Shown: piece by piece, positions 1-8,944 of the stretch | How positions within the stretch are numbered: position 1 is the stretch's first letter | Layout of the letters: the number at the start of each line of letters is the position of its first letter | Source of the DNA: Leptospira kobayashii | GTDB taxonomy: Bacteria > Spirochaetota > Leptospiria > Leptospirales > Leptospiraceae | Length of the DNA: 64,000 nucleotides | Direction of reading: 5' to 3' | NCBI RefSeq assembly: GCF_003114835.2 | Contig: NZ_AP025028.1 | Location: forward strand, 62,001-126,000 | Translations under genes and position numbers: made by a program | The notes under the pieces: generated by a model | The model's database searches: none | The model's input: only the letters and a program-made list of their open reading frames with translations | Told to the model about the DNA's origin: nothing

Positions 1-1
1 G

Positions 2-895
2 GATGCGAATTCCAAAATTTCAGCGATCACAACGGATTCGTATATTGCAAGTTATGTGGAAGAGGATTTTTACGTAGAACCGGGCGGTTATTTCAAGGGA
101 AGATACACTCCTCCCCGCAAATCAGTCATTCATCCCAAAGATAGAAAAGAAATGGTTCTAGTAACCCGCGGTTTGTTTTTATACGGGCAGGGAACAGATT
201 CAGGTTCGGATAATTTTAATCCTTATTATAATGATCCCAAGCTTGGCAATTTGAAGGAAATTCCTTCTTTTTATATCGATAAGTACGAAGTCACAAACGG
301 AGAATACATGTACTTTCTGAAACAGACGAATGGTAAACCGCCTACAAATTGGTTAGGTGGAAAATTTCCGGTAGGAGAAGAAGACCATCCGGTCATAAAC
401 CTGACTTATCGGGAAGTGGAAAAATATGCCATCTGGGTAGGCAAAAGAATTCCTAGCGAATGGGAATGGGAAAAAGCATCCCGAGGTCCCGGAGTCATAG
501 AATATACGAATAGGGACGAAACCATATCTTATCAAATCATTACCACAAAATATCCATTTGGTGATGAATTCGATTCCTTATTATGCAATAGCCGTGAATC
601 GAAATTGGGAAAGACAATGTCTGTTTACGAATTATCTACGGAAGGAAGCAGTCCTTACGGTGCCATAGGAATGTGTGGAAATGCCCCCGAATGGACTTCC
701 AGCTGGTATGAGCTGTATCCGGGGCATCATTTAAAAAGTTTTTCCTTCGGGAAAATCTACAAAGTAGTGCGGGGAGGTTCTTTTTCTGAAAATGCTAAGA
801 ATTCCAGTTCGATTGCACGCTCTTACGGAGGAATCCCGAATCTATCGGAAGATAGAAGAGCGGGATTCCGATTGGTTATGGACTATCGAGATTGA
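2..895 (+). CDS. SUMF1/formylglycine-generating-enzyme-fold protein, 5'-truncated
   Basis: The reading frame is open from base 2, so the true start lies outside the window; a GTG at 56 is only an internal possibility. The C-terminal FGE-sulfatase fold is clear. Counting from the GTG, PSEWEWEKASRG is near residue 133, GMCGNAPEW near 205, VRGGSF near 238 and RAGFRLV near 268; these match the family's usual PTEAEWE, GNVWEW, RGGSW and GFR landmarks. The two catalytic cysteines of true formylglycine-generating enzymes, which follow RGGS, are absent: the stretch reads SENAKNSSSIARS. It is therefore unlikely to oxidise sulfatase cysteines and more probably belongs to the large group of structural or ligand-binding members (inference). 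It ends directly against the doxX stop on the other strand. Confidence 0.85.
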   Translation, partial: DANSKISAITTDSYIASYVEEDFYVEPGGYFKGRYTPPRKSVIHPKDRKEMVLVTRGLFLYGQGTDSGSDNFNPYYNDPKLGNLKEIPSFYIDKYEVTNGEYMYFLKQTNGKPPTNWLGGKFPVGEEDHPVINLTYREVEKYAIWVGKRIPSEWEWEKASRGPGVIEYTNRDETISYQIITTKYPFGDEFDSLLCNSRESKLGKTMSVYELSTEGSSPYGAIGMCGNAPEWTSSWYELYPGHHLKSFSFGKIYKVVRGGSFSENAKNSSSIARSYGGIPNLSEDRRAGFRLVMDYRD

Positions 896-1288
896 TTAGT
901 TTTTCGGTCTAGGTCTCGCAACAAGCACGGAAGCAAATGCATCTCTGTGAAAGTAAGCTAGAAAGATATTTCCTGCAAGTACGATCACTGCAATCGGCAA
1001 TCCTTCCGGTGCCAGGAAAGCATGGAATAGAAAGATATTGATTGTGATCGGAGCTAGAATGACCAGCGCCAAACGAGCGTAAAAGTTTGCAAGTAAAGCT
1101 GCTCCGGCCAATACTTCAGTACCTTTGAGAAGAGGGAATAAGTAGCCTGAGCTAATGATTCCTCCGATGAATGTTCCTGCAGCTTCCGGCATAGGGGGTG
1201 CGGGTAAAAATTGAAAAAAACCGTTTAATCCGAATACGAAGAAAATGGTTCCTAAGATGTAACGAACTACAATTGCCGCTTTATTCAT
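896..1288 (-). CDS. DoxX-family membrane protein
   Basis: A 130-residue protein with four predicted hydrophobic segments. The first is IVVRYILGTIFFVFGLNGF, and it contains the GLNGF pattern common to DoxX/DoxD-like proteins. A second segment near residues 40-65 contains GGIISSGYLFPLLKGTEVLAG, and two more follow. DoxX-family proteins are small inner-membrane proteins, some linked to thiol or redox stress; the substrate here is unknown. The start overlaps the end of the upstream marR-family gene by 8 nt, so the two are very probably co-transcribed and MarR-controlled (inference). Confidence 0.8.
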   Translation of the reverse strand: MNKAAIVVRYILGTIFFVFGLNGFFQFLPAPPMPEAAGTFIGGIISSGYLFPLLKGTEVLAGAALLANFYARLALVILAPITINIFLFHAFLAPEGLPIAVIVLAGNIFLAYFHRDAFASVLVARPRPKN

Positions 1289-1739
1289 TGTGTTGATCCT
1301 TTTTTCCTAACTTCCTACAGATATTACCCAAAGTTTCCTGTTCGTCAATCGATAGTACGGAAAATTCTTCGGTAACTCGTTTCACATGATCGGGAAACAT
1401 CGATTCAATAAGCTTTTTACCTTCTACGGTAAGATGGATCGTAATATAACGACGATCCTGAGTATCCCGAACCCGATCCACCAATCCTCTTTTTTCCAAA
1501 TTGTCTATTACCAAGGTAATATTACCGGTGCTCTTCAGGATTTTGTCACCTAACTCTTTTTGGCAAAGAGGACCTAGATGATGAAGAGTTTCCAATACAC
1601 CGAATTGGCTCTCTGTAACATTGCTTTTCGAAAAATCGGCAATGAGTCGAGAAGACACGGATTCAGCGGCTCTTTTCAGCTTAATAAAAGCATCTAGAGC
1701 ATGGATCTCTTTTTTGGAGCCTTTGAATTTTGTTCCCAT
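1281..1739 (-). CDS. MarR-family transcriptional regulator
   Basis: A 152-residue winged-helix regulator. The DNA-binding core includes the recognition-helix region KELGDKILKSTGNITLVIDNLEKRGLV (two stretches, residues about 70-95). The wing follows as DRVRDTQDRRYITIHLT, the classic DxRDRR-type signature of the family. MarR proteins bind palindromic operators as dimers and usually repress their own operon. Here the gene is first in a two-gene operon with doxX, and an imperfect A+T-rich dyad lies directly upstream at 1743-1769. The ligand cannot be predicted. Confidence 0.88.
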   Translation of the reverse strand: MGTKFKGSKKEIHALDAFIKLKRAAESVSSRLIADFSKSNVTESQFGVLETLHHLGPLCQKELGDKILKSTGNITLVIDNLEKRGLVDRVRDTQDRRYITIHLTVEGKKLIESMFPDHVKRVTEEFSVLSIDEQETLGNICRKLGKKDQHNE

Positions 1740-1742
1740 TGG

Positions 1743-1769
1743 TTTAATATCAAATTATCAAAGATTAAA
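1743..1769. promoter_or_regulatory. candidate MarR operator upstream of marR-doxX
   Basis: A 27-bp A+T-rich stretch with outer arms TTTAAT and ATTAAA and an internal near-palindrome TTAATATCAA. It sits 4 nt upstream of the marR start codon, where an autoregulatory operator would be expected. The region is A+T-rich, so a dyad could arise by chance. Confidence 0.35.
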
Positions 1770-1799
1770 TTATTTGTCAAGCTGTTCTGTCATTTAGAC

Positions 1800-3239
1800 T
1801 TACCAGTATTTCGTTTCGATCGTATAATCCACTTTAACGGTTTCTCCCGCTTTGATCGGAACATCCGAGTAAGTTCTTGTAGAAGATTCTTTGGTGAATT
1901 TATGAGAAGATTTTGTCATAGTCCAATCTCCCCAAAGAGTCGCATAAAAACGAACTTCTATATTTTCTTTTTTTCTATTTCTGATTTCTACCGAATAAGA
2001 TGCTTTGTTTCCGTCGGAAATTTTGAAGTTTTCGAAAGAAGTTCTCTTTCCATTGGCGACCACATCGAATGCCTGTCCGGTTTTAATTCTGACTTCTTCG
2101 TTTTCGGGGGTGTGATCAATCGTATCTTCGCCTAATAACTGTTGCCTGCCTTTTGAATCCGCTTTAAAGACCCGGATCGTTCCCGAAGGAAGTGGGCGAC
2201 CCAAGTTATTGTTTTTTGCGTTTTTGAAAATATATTTCACGTCCGCGTTATTGAAGTTTTTTTCATTTCCTTCATACATGGGGAGATTTTCGAAAACAAA
2301 GTATTTTTTGATTCCTACATTCTCGGTTTGGAAAAGTTGAACCTGTTTGGTTTGATTGTAACCGATTGTCGTAGGTTGGTCCAAAGTGTATAGATAATAC
2401 TCGGAAAGATTTTCCTGTTGGAATTCGGGAGCTGCATCACTATAAGCTTCGTTTTCCATCGATTTTTTTACTGCTCGCATAGCAGGCGCATATTGAGGAC
2501 GATTCGAAACCAATTGTACTTTTCCTGCAACCAATTGCAATGTTGCATTTGAAAATCTGGTTCCCGAAGTATTGTTCAAAGTGACCCAGGAGTTGAGGCC
2601 GGCTTCCTCTTCATTTTTTTCCAAAACTAGAATATAATCTGCTGACCAACTCATTCCATGTGTTTGGTAAGATACTTCCAGTTCTTGTTCTTTCTCAGTA
2701 TCGTTTTTCAATTTCCAAACTAATGTCGGTTTAGCGAATAAATTGTCCGGAATCGTGGGAACAGTGACTCTTCCGTAGTAACCGAGAGAAATTTCATTTC
2801 CGATTTTATAAACAGGGCTTCCGTTATTGGCGATGAGTGTTGCTTTTACCGGGGTTTCTTTTCCTTTCTCATAGGAATCTCTGTAAATAGTGACTTCTTT
2901 TCCTACATATTTCTCCAAGAGTCTTTCTTGGGAAATAAGATCGTATTCATAATTTTGTTCAAATACCGTTAACTTTTTAGGATCCGTAGCTTTGACCCGA
3001 ACGGTTTGAGGAATGATTTGAGAAGGAACATCCTCGAATCTTAAAACGCGAATTCCTTTGGGAAGATCGATATTTCTTGTTTCTCTAACCAGTCCCACTC
3101 CACCATTATAGATGGTAACACTGACATTTTTACGATCTTCTTCCGTTGAGGAATCAAAACTAGGATCGGCATCGGTTCCAAAACATAGAAAGATGATGAA
3201 TGTAATACAAACGGTGGTAAGCTTTTTCTTTAGGCTCAT
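1800..3239 (-). CDS. exported DUF4139-domain protein
   Basis: A 479-residue protein using the ATG at 3239, which has a strong AAGGAG ribosome-binding site; an upstream in-frame ATG exists but lacks one. The N-terminus is a signal peptide (KKKLTTVCITFIIFLCFG). The mature part begins with VTIYNGGVGLVRETRNI, typical of DUF4139 proteins, and ends with the matching beta-rich region (VRFYATLWGDWTM, then VDYTIETKYW). Family members are exported beta-rich proteins of unknown role in many Gram-negative and spirochaetal genomes. The gene is divergent from mtnP. No catalytic residues are recognisable. Confidence 0.8.
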   Translation of the reverse strand: MSLKKKLTTVCITFIIFLCFGTDADPSFDSSTEEDRKNVSVTIYNGGVGLVRETRNIDLPKGIRVLRFEDVPSQIIPQTVRVKATDPKKLTVFEQNYEYDLISQERLLEKYVGKEVTIYRDSYEKGKETPVKATLIANNGSPVYKIGNEISLGYYGRVTVPTIPDNLFAKPTLVWKLKNDTEKEQELEVSYQTHGMSWSADYILVLEKNEEEAGLNSWVTLNNTSGTRFSNATLQLVAGKVQLVSNRPQYAPAMRAVKKSMENEAYSDAAPEFQQENLSEYYLYTLDQPTTIGYNQTKQVQLFQTENVGIKKYFVFENLPMYEGNEKNFNNADVKYIFKNAKNNNLGRPLPSGTIRVFKADSKGRQQLLGEDTIDHTPENEEVRIKTGQAFDVVANGKRTSFENFKISDGNKASYSVEIRNRKKENIEVRFYATLWGDWTMTKSSHKFTKESSTRTYSDVPIKAGETVKVDYTIETKYW

Positions 3240-3332
3240 GAATTCTCCTTTTCGGCAAACTCTAATTTTATTCTTAAAAAAACGAATGCAACTAAAAAGA
3301 TAAATTTCAACATGCTTTCGAGAGGTAATCTT

Positions 3333-4196
3333 ATGAGTGGGACAGTAAAGATAGGTGTCATCGGCGGGAGCGGATTGTATTCTTTGGAAGGTATGGAAAT
3401 CAAAGGAGAGGTTCAACCGGAAACTCCTTGGGGAAAGCCTTCGGATACAATTACAATCGGAGTATTTAAGGGAAAAGAAATTGCATTTTTACCAAGACAC
3501 GGTCGCGGACATTTTTTAAGTCCTACTGAAGTTCCTGCAAGAGCCAATATCGCCGCCTTAAAAAGCTTAGGCGTTGAAGAAATCATCGCATTCAGTGCAG
3601 TAGGAAGCCTAAGAGAGGAGATTCATCCTTTAGATTTTATTATACCTTCTCAGATTATCGATAGAACCAAACTCAGACATGCTACATTCTTTGAAAACGG
3701 GGTCGTTGCGCATGCTCCTTTTGCAGACCCATTTTCCGCAAGCCTTGCCAAAAAAGCGGAAACGGCTGCCAAATCATTGGGGTTGAATGTTCATACTAAC
3801 AAAACACTCGTTTGTATGGAAGGACCTCTTTTTTCCACAAGAGCCGAATCACATATGTATCGCTCTCTTGGAGGAGATATCATTAATATGTCGGTTCTTC
3901 CCGAATCGAAACTTGCTCGCGAAGCGGAAATCGTTTATCAAATGATATGTACTGCAACGGATTATGATTGTTGGAAAGAAGATGAAGCTCACGTGACTGT
4001 GGAGATGGTGATTCAGAACTTATTAAAAAATGCGGAAGCATCTAAAAAACTTTTATCGGTTTTGATCGACCAAATAGGTTTGAGTGATGATCAATCTCTC
4101 AAAGAAAGTACAAAGTACTCTATTATTACTGCGCCGGAAAAAAGAAACCCCGAGCAGATGAAAAAATTAAGTTATCTTTTTCCTAATTACTTTTAA
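3333..4196 (+). CDS. mtnP: S-methyl-5'-thioadenosine phosphorylase
   Basis: A 287-residue purine-nucleoside-phosphorylase-fold enzyme. It cleaves methylthioadenosine with phosphate to adenine and 5-methylthioribose-1-phosphate, feeding methionine and adenine salvage. Visible motifs are the phosphate loop GVIGGSGLY (residues 8-16), the region FLPRHGRGHFLSPTEVPARAN near 50-70, MEGPLFSTRAES in mid-protein, and CTATDYDCW, which is diagnostic of MTAP rather than inosine/guanosine PNP. I chose the ATG at 3333 because GAGAGG lies 8 nt upstream and the protein then begins where family members usually do; an ATG 21 nt upstream is possible. Confidence 0.92.
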   Translation: MSGTVKIGVIGGSGLYSLEGMEIKGEVQPETPWGKPSDTITIGVFKGKEIAFLPRHGRGHFLSPTEVPARANIAALKSLGVEEIIAFSAVGSLREEIHPLDFIIPSQIIDRTKLRHATFFENGVVAHAPFADPFSASLAKKAETAAKSLGLNVHTNKTLVCMEGPLFSTRAESHMYRSLGGDIINMSVLPESKLAREAEIVYQMICTATDYDCWKEDEAHVTVEMVIQNLLKNAEASKKLLSVLIDQIGLSDDQSLKESTKYSIITAPEKRNPEQMKKLSYLFPNYF

Positions 4197-4589
4197 TTAG
4201 AAAACTTCGGAAGCAGCCTCTAAAGTAGGAAAAATTTGGAGGAGGCTTTTTAATTTTGTTAGCTCTAACACATAACGGACTTTTTCGGAAGGGGAAACCA
4301 AACGAATGAATCCGCTCACTTTTGATAGTTTGGAATGGATTCCTAGAAATGCACCTAGACCGGAGGAATCTATATAAGAAACGAGTTCCAAGTATAAGAA
4401 AATATGAACGATCCCTTTTTCGATCAGTCTTTCCAAGTTTTCTTTAATGGCTTGAGAATTGTACAAGTTGATTTCCCCGGAAACTTCAAAAACAATCGCT
4501 GTCGCAGGGAGTAGAACTCTGTTCTTTTCTATGACTTCCATTTTAAAGTCGCCAGCTTCTATCGCATAATCCTTCCAATTTTCGCTCAT
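4197..4589 (-). CDS. STAS-domain anti-sigma-factor antagonist
   Basis: A 130-residue single STAS domain. The phosphoacceptor loop reads YIDSSGLGAFLG around residues 72-83, with a serine at the position phosphorylated in SpoIIAA-type antagonists. Such proteins switch sigma factors or other partners through reversible serine phosphorylation by HATPase_c_2 kinases. It overlaps the upstream galactokinase gene by 4 nt (ATGA), an odd pairing whose functional meaning is not evident. No partner kinase is adjacent; the receiver-ATPase protein at 29024-29956 carries a related kinase-like domain but is far away. Confidence 0.88.
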   Translation of the reverse strand: MSENWKDYAIEAGDFKMEVIEKNRVLLPATAIVFEVSGEINLYNSQAIKENLERLIEKGIVHIFLYLELVSYIDSSGLGAFLGIHSKLSKVSGFIRLVSPSEKVRYVLELTKLKSLLQIFPTLEAASEVF

Positions 4590-5752
4590 GAATGTATAAT
4601 CTCTTTAACGCCGTCTGAAATCTTAAACTTGTAGAACTTTACCGGATACCCGAACTTTTGTTGATAACTTTTTTCTAATTCGACGCTTGTTTTGAAAAAA
4701 TTTGCGATTTTATCCAGAACAAGAACACATCCGCCAAAGCCACCACCTATCATTCTGGCTCCAAGCGCTCCCCGGTTTTGTAACAGTCTAACGATTTCAT
4801 CGGTTTCTTCACAAGAGACTTCGAAATTTTGAGATAAGGACCAATGACATTCGTATAAAAATTTTCCTACTTCTGCATAATTTCCGGACGAAAGAGTCCG
4901 GATGATCGATTTTGTCCTTTCTCTTTCGGTAGTTACATGAATGACTCGTTTCGTTTCATCTTCAGTAAAATCGAATTGTTTCCATTCCGACTTATCCAAG
5001 CTAAACGAATATAAATTTGTGATTTTGGGATCAATTCGTTTGATTTTGGCTAATGCCGATTCACATTCTTGCCTTCGGGTATTGTATTCACTGTCCTTTA
5101 AACTGTGTTTCACGTTTGAATTAACGAGATAAAATTCATTTTCTCCTAAATCAAAATGATGATAATTGAATTCGAGAGAATCCGTATTCAAAGATAGGCA
5201 GTGATCTTTTTTGCCATTTGCAATGACAAATTGATCCATAATCCCGCACTTCATTCCTACAAAATTGTTTTCGGCTTTTTGCCCTATGACTGCAATTTCA
5301 GGTCGAGTCAAATCGATTTGAAAAACCGTAGAAAGCGAATAACCTACCAAAACTTCCAAAGCCGCCGAAGAAGATAGACCTGCACCTTGAGGAATGTTTC
5401 CCTTGATGAGCATTTCGAACCCGGGAATGGAATGGCCTAAAGATTCCAATTCATGAATTACGCCTGCGATGTAATCCGACCAAGGGTCTTCCTTTGAGTT
5501 TTGAAAAGGTCGTTTTATTTCTGTTTTGCGATCAAAATCGCTAGAATATAATATAATCGAATTATTATCTTTCGGGCGAATCAAACACTCAATGGAAAAA
5601 TCGATGGCTGCGGGGAGAACGATTCCTCCCAGGTAATCCACATGTTCGCCGATGATATTGATACGTGCGGGTGCCTGGAAATGGCGAATTGTATCCTGTT
5701 TGCCTTCGAATTGATTTAAAAATTCTAGAAAAAGATCTGGTTGCGATGGCAT
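4586..5752 (-). CDS. galK: galactokinase
   Basis: A 388-residue GHMP-kinase-superfamily protein that phosphorylates galactose at C1 with ATP. Landmarks are the galactokinase signature ARINIIGEHVDYLGG (residues 29-43), the ATP-binding loop GNIPQGAGLSSSAALE (about 118-133), and the third motif ARMIGGGFGGCVLVL near the C-terminus. The ATG at 5752 is preferred because GGAAAT lies just upstream; a TTG at 5764 would add four residues. No galT or galE is nearby, so the pathway is not clustered here. Another GHMP substrate is possible but less likely given the signature. Confidence 0.9.
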   Translation of the reverse strand: MPSQPDLFLEFLNQFEGKQDTIRHFQAPARINIIGEHVDYLGGIVLPAAIDFSIECLIRPKDNNSIILYSSDFDRKTEIKRPFQNSKEDPWSDYIAGVIHELESLGHSIPGFEMLIKGNIPQGAGLSSSAALEVLVGYSLSTVFQIDLTRPEIAVIGQKAENNFVGMKCGIMDQFVIANGKKDHCLSLNTDSLEFNYHHFDLGENEFYLVNSNVKHSLKDSEYNTRRQECESALAKIKRIDPKITNLYSFSLDKSEWKQFDFTEDETKRVIHVTTERERTKSIIRTLSSGNYAEVGKFLYECHWSLSQNFEVSCEETDEIVRLLQNRGALGARMIGGGFGGCVLVLDKIANFFKTSVELEKSYQQKFGYPVKFYKFKISDGVKEIIHS

Positions 5753-5837
5753 CGGAATTTCCAAATTTTGTTTACACAGTTACTTATTCACTCTATTTTT
5801 ACTAAGGATTTTTTCTTCTCTTCGAGGTTATTTACAA

Positions 5838-7187
5838 ATGGCGAATTTAAAACTATCAACTCAATTTACGGACAAATTTATACCCGATTCGCTAATAAAT
5901 ACTCAGTTTTCAAATGCATCAAAAGCAAAAGAGATGCTTCTTTCTAAGACAGGAAAAGGAAATGAATATTTAGGCTGGGTAAAACTTCCTTCTTCCATCA
6001 GTTCTTCCGAATTAACAAAAATTCGGGAAGCTGCGGAAATCATCCAAAGCCATTCCCAATTTCTTGTAGTTGTAGGAATCGGAGGTTCTTATTTGGGAGC
6101 CCGCGCTGTTATTGAAGCTTTGTCTTCTCCTTTTCAAAATTGGGAAGCTCCGAAAAAAGGAGTTCGGATTTTGTATGCCGGTCATCATTTGGATTCCGAT
6201 TATCATGCTCAGTTGCTTGCCTTTCTGGAAACAAAAGAATTTTCCGTAAATGTAATTTCCAAATCGGGAACAACTACGGAACCTGCGATCGCCTTTCGCT
6301 TGTTACTTTCTCTTTTGGAACGAAAATACGGCAAAGAAGGAATTAAAAACCGAGTGTTCTCCACAACGGATGCTTCCAAAGGTGCGTTGAAAAAACTATC
6401 GGATGATTATCATTTTCCAACCTTTACCATTCCGGATGATGTAGGCGGACGTTATTCGGTTTTAACACCTGTCGGGTTATTGCCGATTGCTGCTGCCGGT
6501 TTTTCCATCAATAAATTGGTGGAAGGAGCAAAGAATATGGAAGCGGAGCTTTCGAAAGATTCTTCTCCGAAGGAAAATCCTGCCTGCGTTTATGCAAGTT
6601 ACCGAAACGCACTTTATTCTCTTGGTAAAAAAACAGAAGTCATGGTCAGTTATTCTCCCGCACTTGCTTACTTTATAGAATGGTGGAAACAATTGTACGG
6701 AGAAAGCGAAGGCAAAGATAAGAAAGGAATCTTTCCTGCGGGAGTTTTGTTCACAACGGATTTACATTCGATGGGACAGTATTTGCAGGAAGGGGAGCGA
6801 AATTTATTCGAGACTGTCATTCAAATCGAAATTCCAAAGTATGATCTTTATATGACTGAAAAGACGGAAGACCTGGACGGGTTGAATTATTTGGCAGGAA
6901 AAAAATTATCCGAAGTATCCGATCAAGCGGTTCTTGGAACTTTGATCGCTCACTCTGACGGAGAAGTTCCTTGTTTGCAGATTAAAATTCCCAAATTGAG
7001 CGAAGAAGTTTTGGGAGAACTTATGTATTTTTACGAATTTGCTTGCGGGATTTCCGGTTATATGTTAGGTGTTAATCCTTTTGATCAACCCGGAGTAGAG
7101 GATTATAAAAACAATATGTTTGCTTTGCTTGGAAAAAAAGGGTATGAAGCGAGAAGAAAGGAAATTCTGGACAATTTCGGAACTTAA
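5838..7187 (+). CDS. pgi: glucose-6-phosphate isomerase
   Basis: A 449-residue cytosolic enzyme interconverting glucose-6-phosphate and fructose-6-phosphate. It has the two SIS folds of the short bacterial Pgi type. Motifs include VGIGGSYLGARA near residue 80, ISKSGTTTEPAIAF near 138, GGRYSVLTPVGLLP near 203 and the C-terminal GVNPFDQPGVEDYK, the usual PGI signature. The length matches the 440-450 residue bacterial and archaeal subfamily rather than the 550-residue E. coli type. It is divergent from galK, and the 85-bp gap holds both promoters. Confidence 0.95.
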   Translation: MANLKLSTQFTDKFIPDSLINTQFSNASKAKEMLLSKTGKGNEYLGWVKLPSSISSSELTKIREAAEIIQSHSQFLVVVGIGGSYLGARAVIEALSSPFQNWEAPKKGVRILYAGHHLDSDYHAQLLAFLETKEFSVNVISKSGTTTEPAIAFRLLLSLLERKYGKEGIKNRVFSTTDASKGALKKLSDDYHFPTFTIPDDVGGRYSVLTPVGLLPIAAAGFSINKLVEGAKNMEAELSKDSSPKENPACVYASYRNALYSLGKKTEVMVSYSPALAYFIEWWKQLYGESEGKDKKGIFPAGVLFTTDLHSMGQYLQEGERNLFETVIQIEIPKYDLYMTEKTEDLDGLNYLAGKKLSEVSDQAVLGTLIAHSDGEVPCLQIKIPKLSEEVLGELMYFYEFACGISGYMLGVNPFDQPGVEDYKNNMFALLGKKGYEARRKEILDNFGT

Positions 7188-7209
7188 GCGCTTTTTTGGA
7201 AAACGAAAA

Positions 7210-7932
7210 TCAATTAGAAAAAGAATCTTTGATATATTTTAGAATAGATTCTTTTTTTTCTCCAAAAATATTCTGATTCATGGAATCTTCATATAACTTC
7301 TGTTCACCTAGATCAAGACTTGTTCCTGCGAATACTTCACCTGTAATTTGATTTGCTTTCACCAGATTTTTAAAAATAATCGACAAATCATAATAAGTAT
7401 CTGCAGGAACTTCATCGAATACGCTCGGGTCAAGAATGGAAAGCCCGATATAATAATAATTTCCGAATCCAAATTCGATTTTTCCATCATCGGTAAGATG
7501 AATTTTCGTATAATTTTCATTAGGTTTTAATTCTTGCAAATAAAGATGAATCTTCGAATGGCCCGGAAGATCTGTCCTGATTTTGAAGTCAGATTTTGGG
7601 AATAGAAGGGTATCCGGATTCATTAGCAAGATTGGTTCCTCCGGAATATTATTTTGAATCGCTGTTTTGATTCCGCCGGCTGTTCCTAAGATTTCCTTTT
7701 TTTCATAAGAGATTTGCAATTTCAATCCTTTGAAATCTTTCAGATGATTCACTATTTTTTCACCTAAGTAATGTACGTTGATCCATCCGTCTGCAAGTCC
7801 CCACCGATTTGCCAGGTAAAAGGAATAATCCAGAAAAGAAATACCGTCTATTTTTAATAACGGTTTGGGAGTTTCTTTGGTCCAATCTCCCATTCTTTTC
7901 CCGAAACCTGCTGCTAAAAAGAAAACTTTCAT
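7210..7932 (-). CDS. sugar-phosphate nucleotidyltransferase (MurU-like)
   Basis: A 240-residue NTP-transferase. The N-terminal signature FFLAAGFGKRMGDWTKETPKPLL (two stretches) contains the GxGxRxxxxTxxxPKPL nucleotide-binding pattern. LLMNPDTL and the later acidic residues supply the metal site. It resembles MurU, the N-acetylmuramate-1-phosphate uridylyltransferase of the cell-wall recycling route, more than longer GMP transferases because of its short length. It overlaps the upstream aminoglycoside-phosphotransferase-fold kinase by 4 nt, the gene order known for amgK-murU in Pseudomonas. Specificity is inferred from this pairing. Confidence 0.82.
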   Translation of the reverse strand: MKVFFLAAGFGKRMGDWTKETPKPLLKIDGISFLDYSFYLANRWGLADGWINVHYLGEKIVNHLKDFKGLKLQISYEKKEILGTAGGIKTAIQNNIPEEPILLMNPDTLLFPKSDFKIRTDLPGHSKIHLYLQELKPNENYTKIHLTDDGKIEFGFGNYYYIGLSILDPSVFDEVPADTYYDLSIIFKNLVKANQITGEVFAGTSLDLGEQKLYEDSMNQNIFGEKKESILKYIKDSFSN

Positions 7933-8921
7933 ATGAAATTCGGCAAGGATTTGAATTCGGGGTGTTTCGCTAATTCGTTTCTCAAGGAACGGATAAAGAC
8001 ATACAGGGAATCGGCAAACATCCCTATCTGGATGATTTCTTCCAGTTGTTGCAAACAGGAAAGAATCGATGGTTTGAATTTCATTTTTTTCTCATCAGCC
8101 ACCATTCTGAAATAAGTTCCTAACGCTTTGAAGGATCTTTGCAAAGCCTGCAGATATAAACTTTCTTTGAATTTTTTGTCGCTTCCGATGGTGCGTTTTC
8201 GGAAGTAATCGATCAATTCGGAACGGTATTCCTTTGTCAGTGGATAATACGCATCATAGATCAAGCTGACCAGATCGTACTGGGGAATTCCCATTCTTGC
8301 ATCTTGAAAATCAATTAAGGTTAAGCCGTTTTCCTCATTCAAAAGAATATTTCTGCAATGAAAATCCCTGTGAGTAAAAACGTTAACAGGATGTTTGTCC
8401 AAATAACCTGCAGTTTCTTCTAAGAAATATTTAGCTTCATCCGTGATCTCCGTTTCCAAACTGTACATTGTTTTCATTTTATGAAATTTTTCGATAGTAA
8501 GATTGATTTCAAACATGAGCTTTTCAAGATCAAATCGTCGTTCGGCGACAATTTGTAATGGCTCCAAGGTTTGCAGTTTTAAAATCAGATCCAACACTTC
8601 AGGAAGTCGTTTTTTATACTGCTCTGGACTTAAGCTGCTTAAATCATTCTTTCCTTCCCAGCTAATAAATGTTAAATTCAGCTGTTCGTTTGTTCGGATG
8701 ACTTCCGGGGTACGGATTTGATTGGATCGTAAAAATTTCGTTATCTCGATAAAATCATGATTTAATTTCTGATCCACGCAAAGCACTTCTTTGGCATTGT
8801 TCGTTTTGATTAGAAAATATCGTCTTGTAGACGCTTCTTCCTGCAAAGGTAGTGTTTCATATTTTCCTCGGTATAAGGAATCCAAATAATCCGTTATTTC
8901 ATTCGAAAGAATATTGGTCAT
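7929..8921 (-). CDS. aminoglycoside-phosphotransferase-fold sugar kinase (AmgK-like)
   Basis: A 330-residue APH-fold kinase. The catalytic loop reads FTHRDFHCRNILLN near residue 183 and the metal loop LIDFQDARMG near 205, matching the HxDxxxxN and DFxD patterns. In the family, AmgK phosphorylates the anomeric hydroxyl of N-acetylmuramic acid and GlcNAc so that MurU can make UDP-MurNAc directly. The pairing with the downstream nucleotidyltransferase (ATGA overlap) is the main evidence for this role over antibiotic resistance. There is no signal peptide, so it is cytosolic. Confidence 0.8.
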   Translation of the reverse strand: MTNILSNEITDYLDSLYRGKYETLPLQEEASTRRYFLIKTNNAKEVLCVDQKLNHDFIEITKFLRSNQIRTPEVIRTNEQLNLTFISWEGKNDLSSLSPEQYKKRLPEVLDLILKLQTLEPLQIVAERRFDLEKLMFEINLTIEKFHKMKTMYSLETEITDEAKYFLEETAGYLDKHPVNVFTHRDFHCRNILLNEENGLTLIDFQDARMGIPQYDLVSLIYDAYYPLTKEYRSELIDYFRKRTIGSDKKFKESLYLQALQRSFKALGTYFRMVADEKKMKFKPSILSCLQQLEEIIQIGMFADSLYVFIRSLRNELAKHPEFKSLPNFI

Positions 8922-8944
8922 AGTTATTTGTTAAAAAATGATTT

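Noticed and set aside
1701..2135. A 144-codon plus-strand frame opposite the DUF4139 gene
   Set aside because: It is the antisense shadow of a well-supported gene and has the Phe/Arg-rich composition typical of such shadows.
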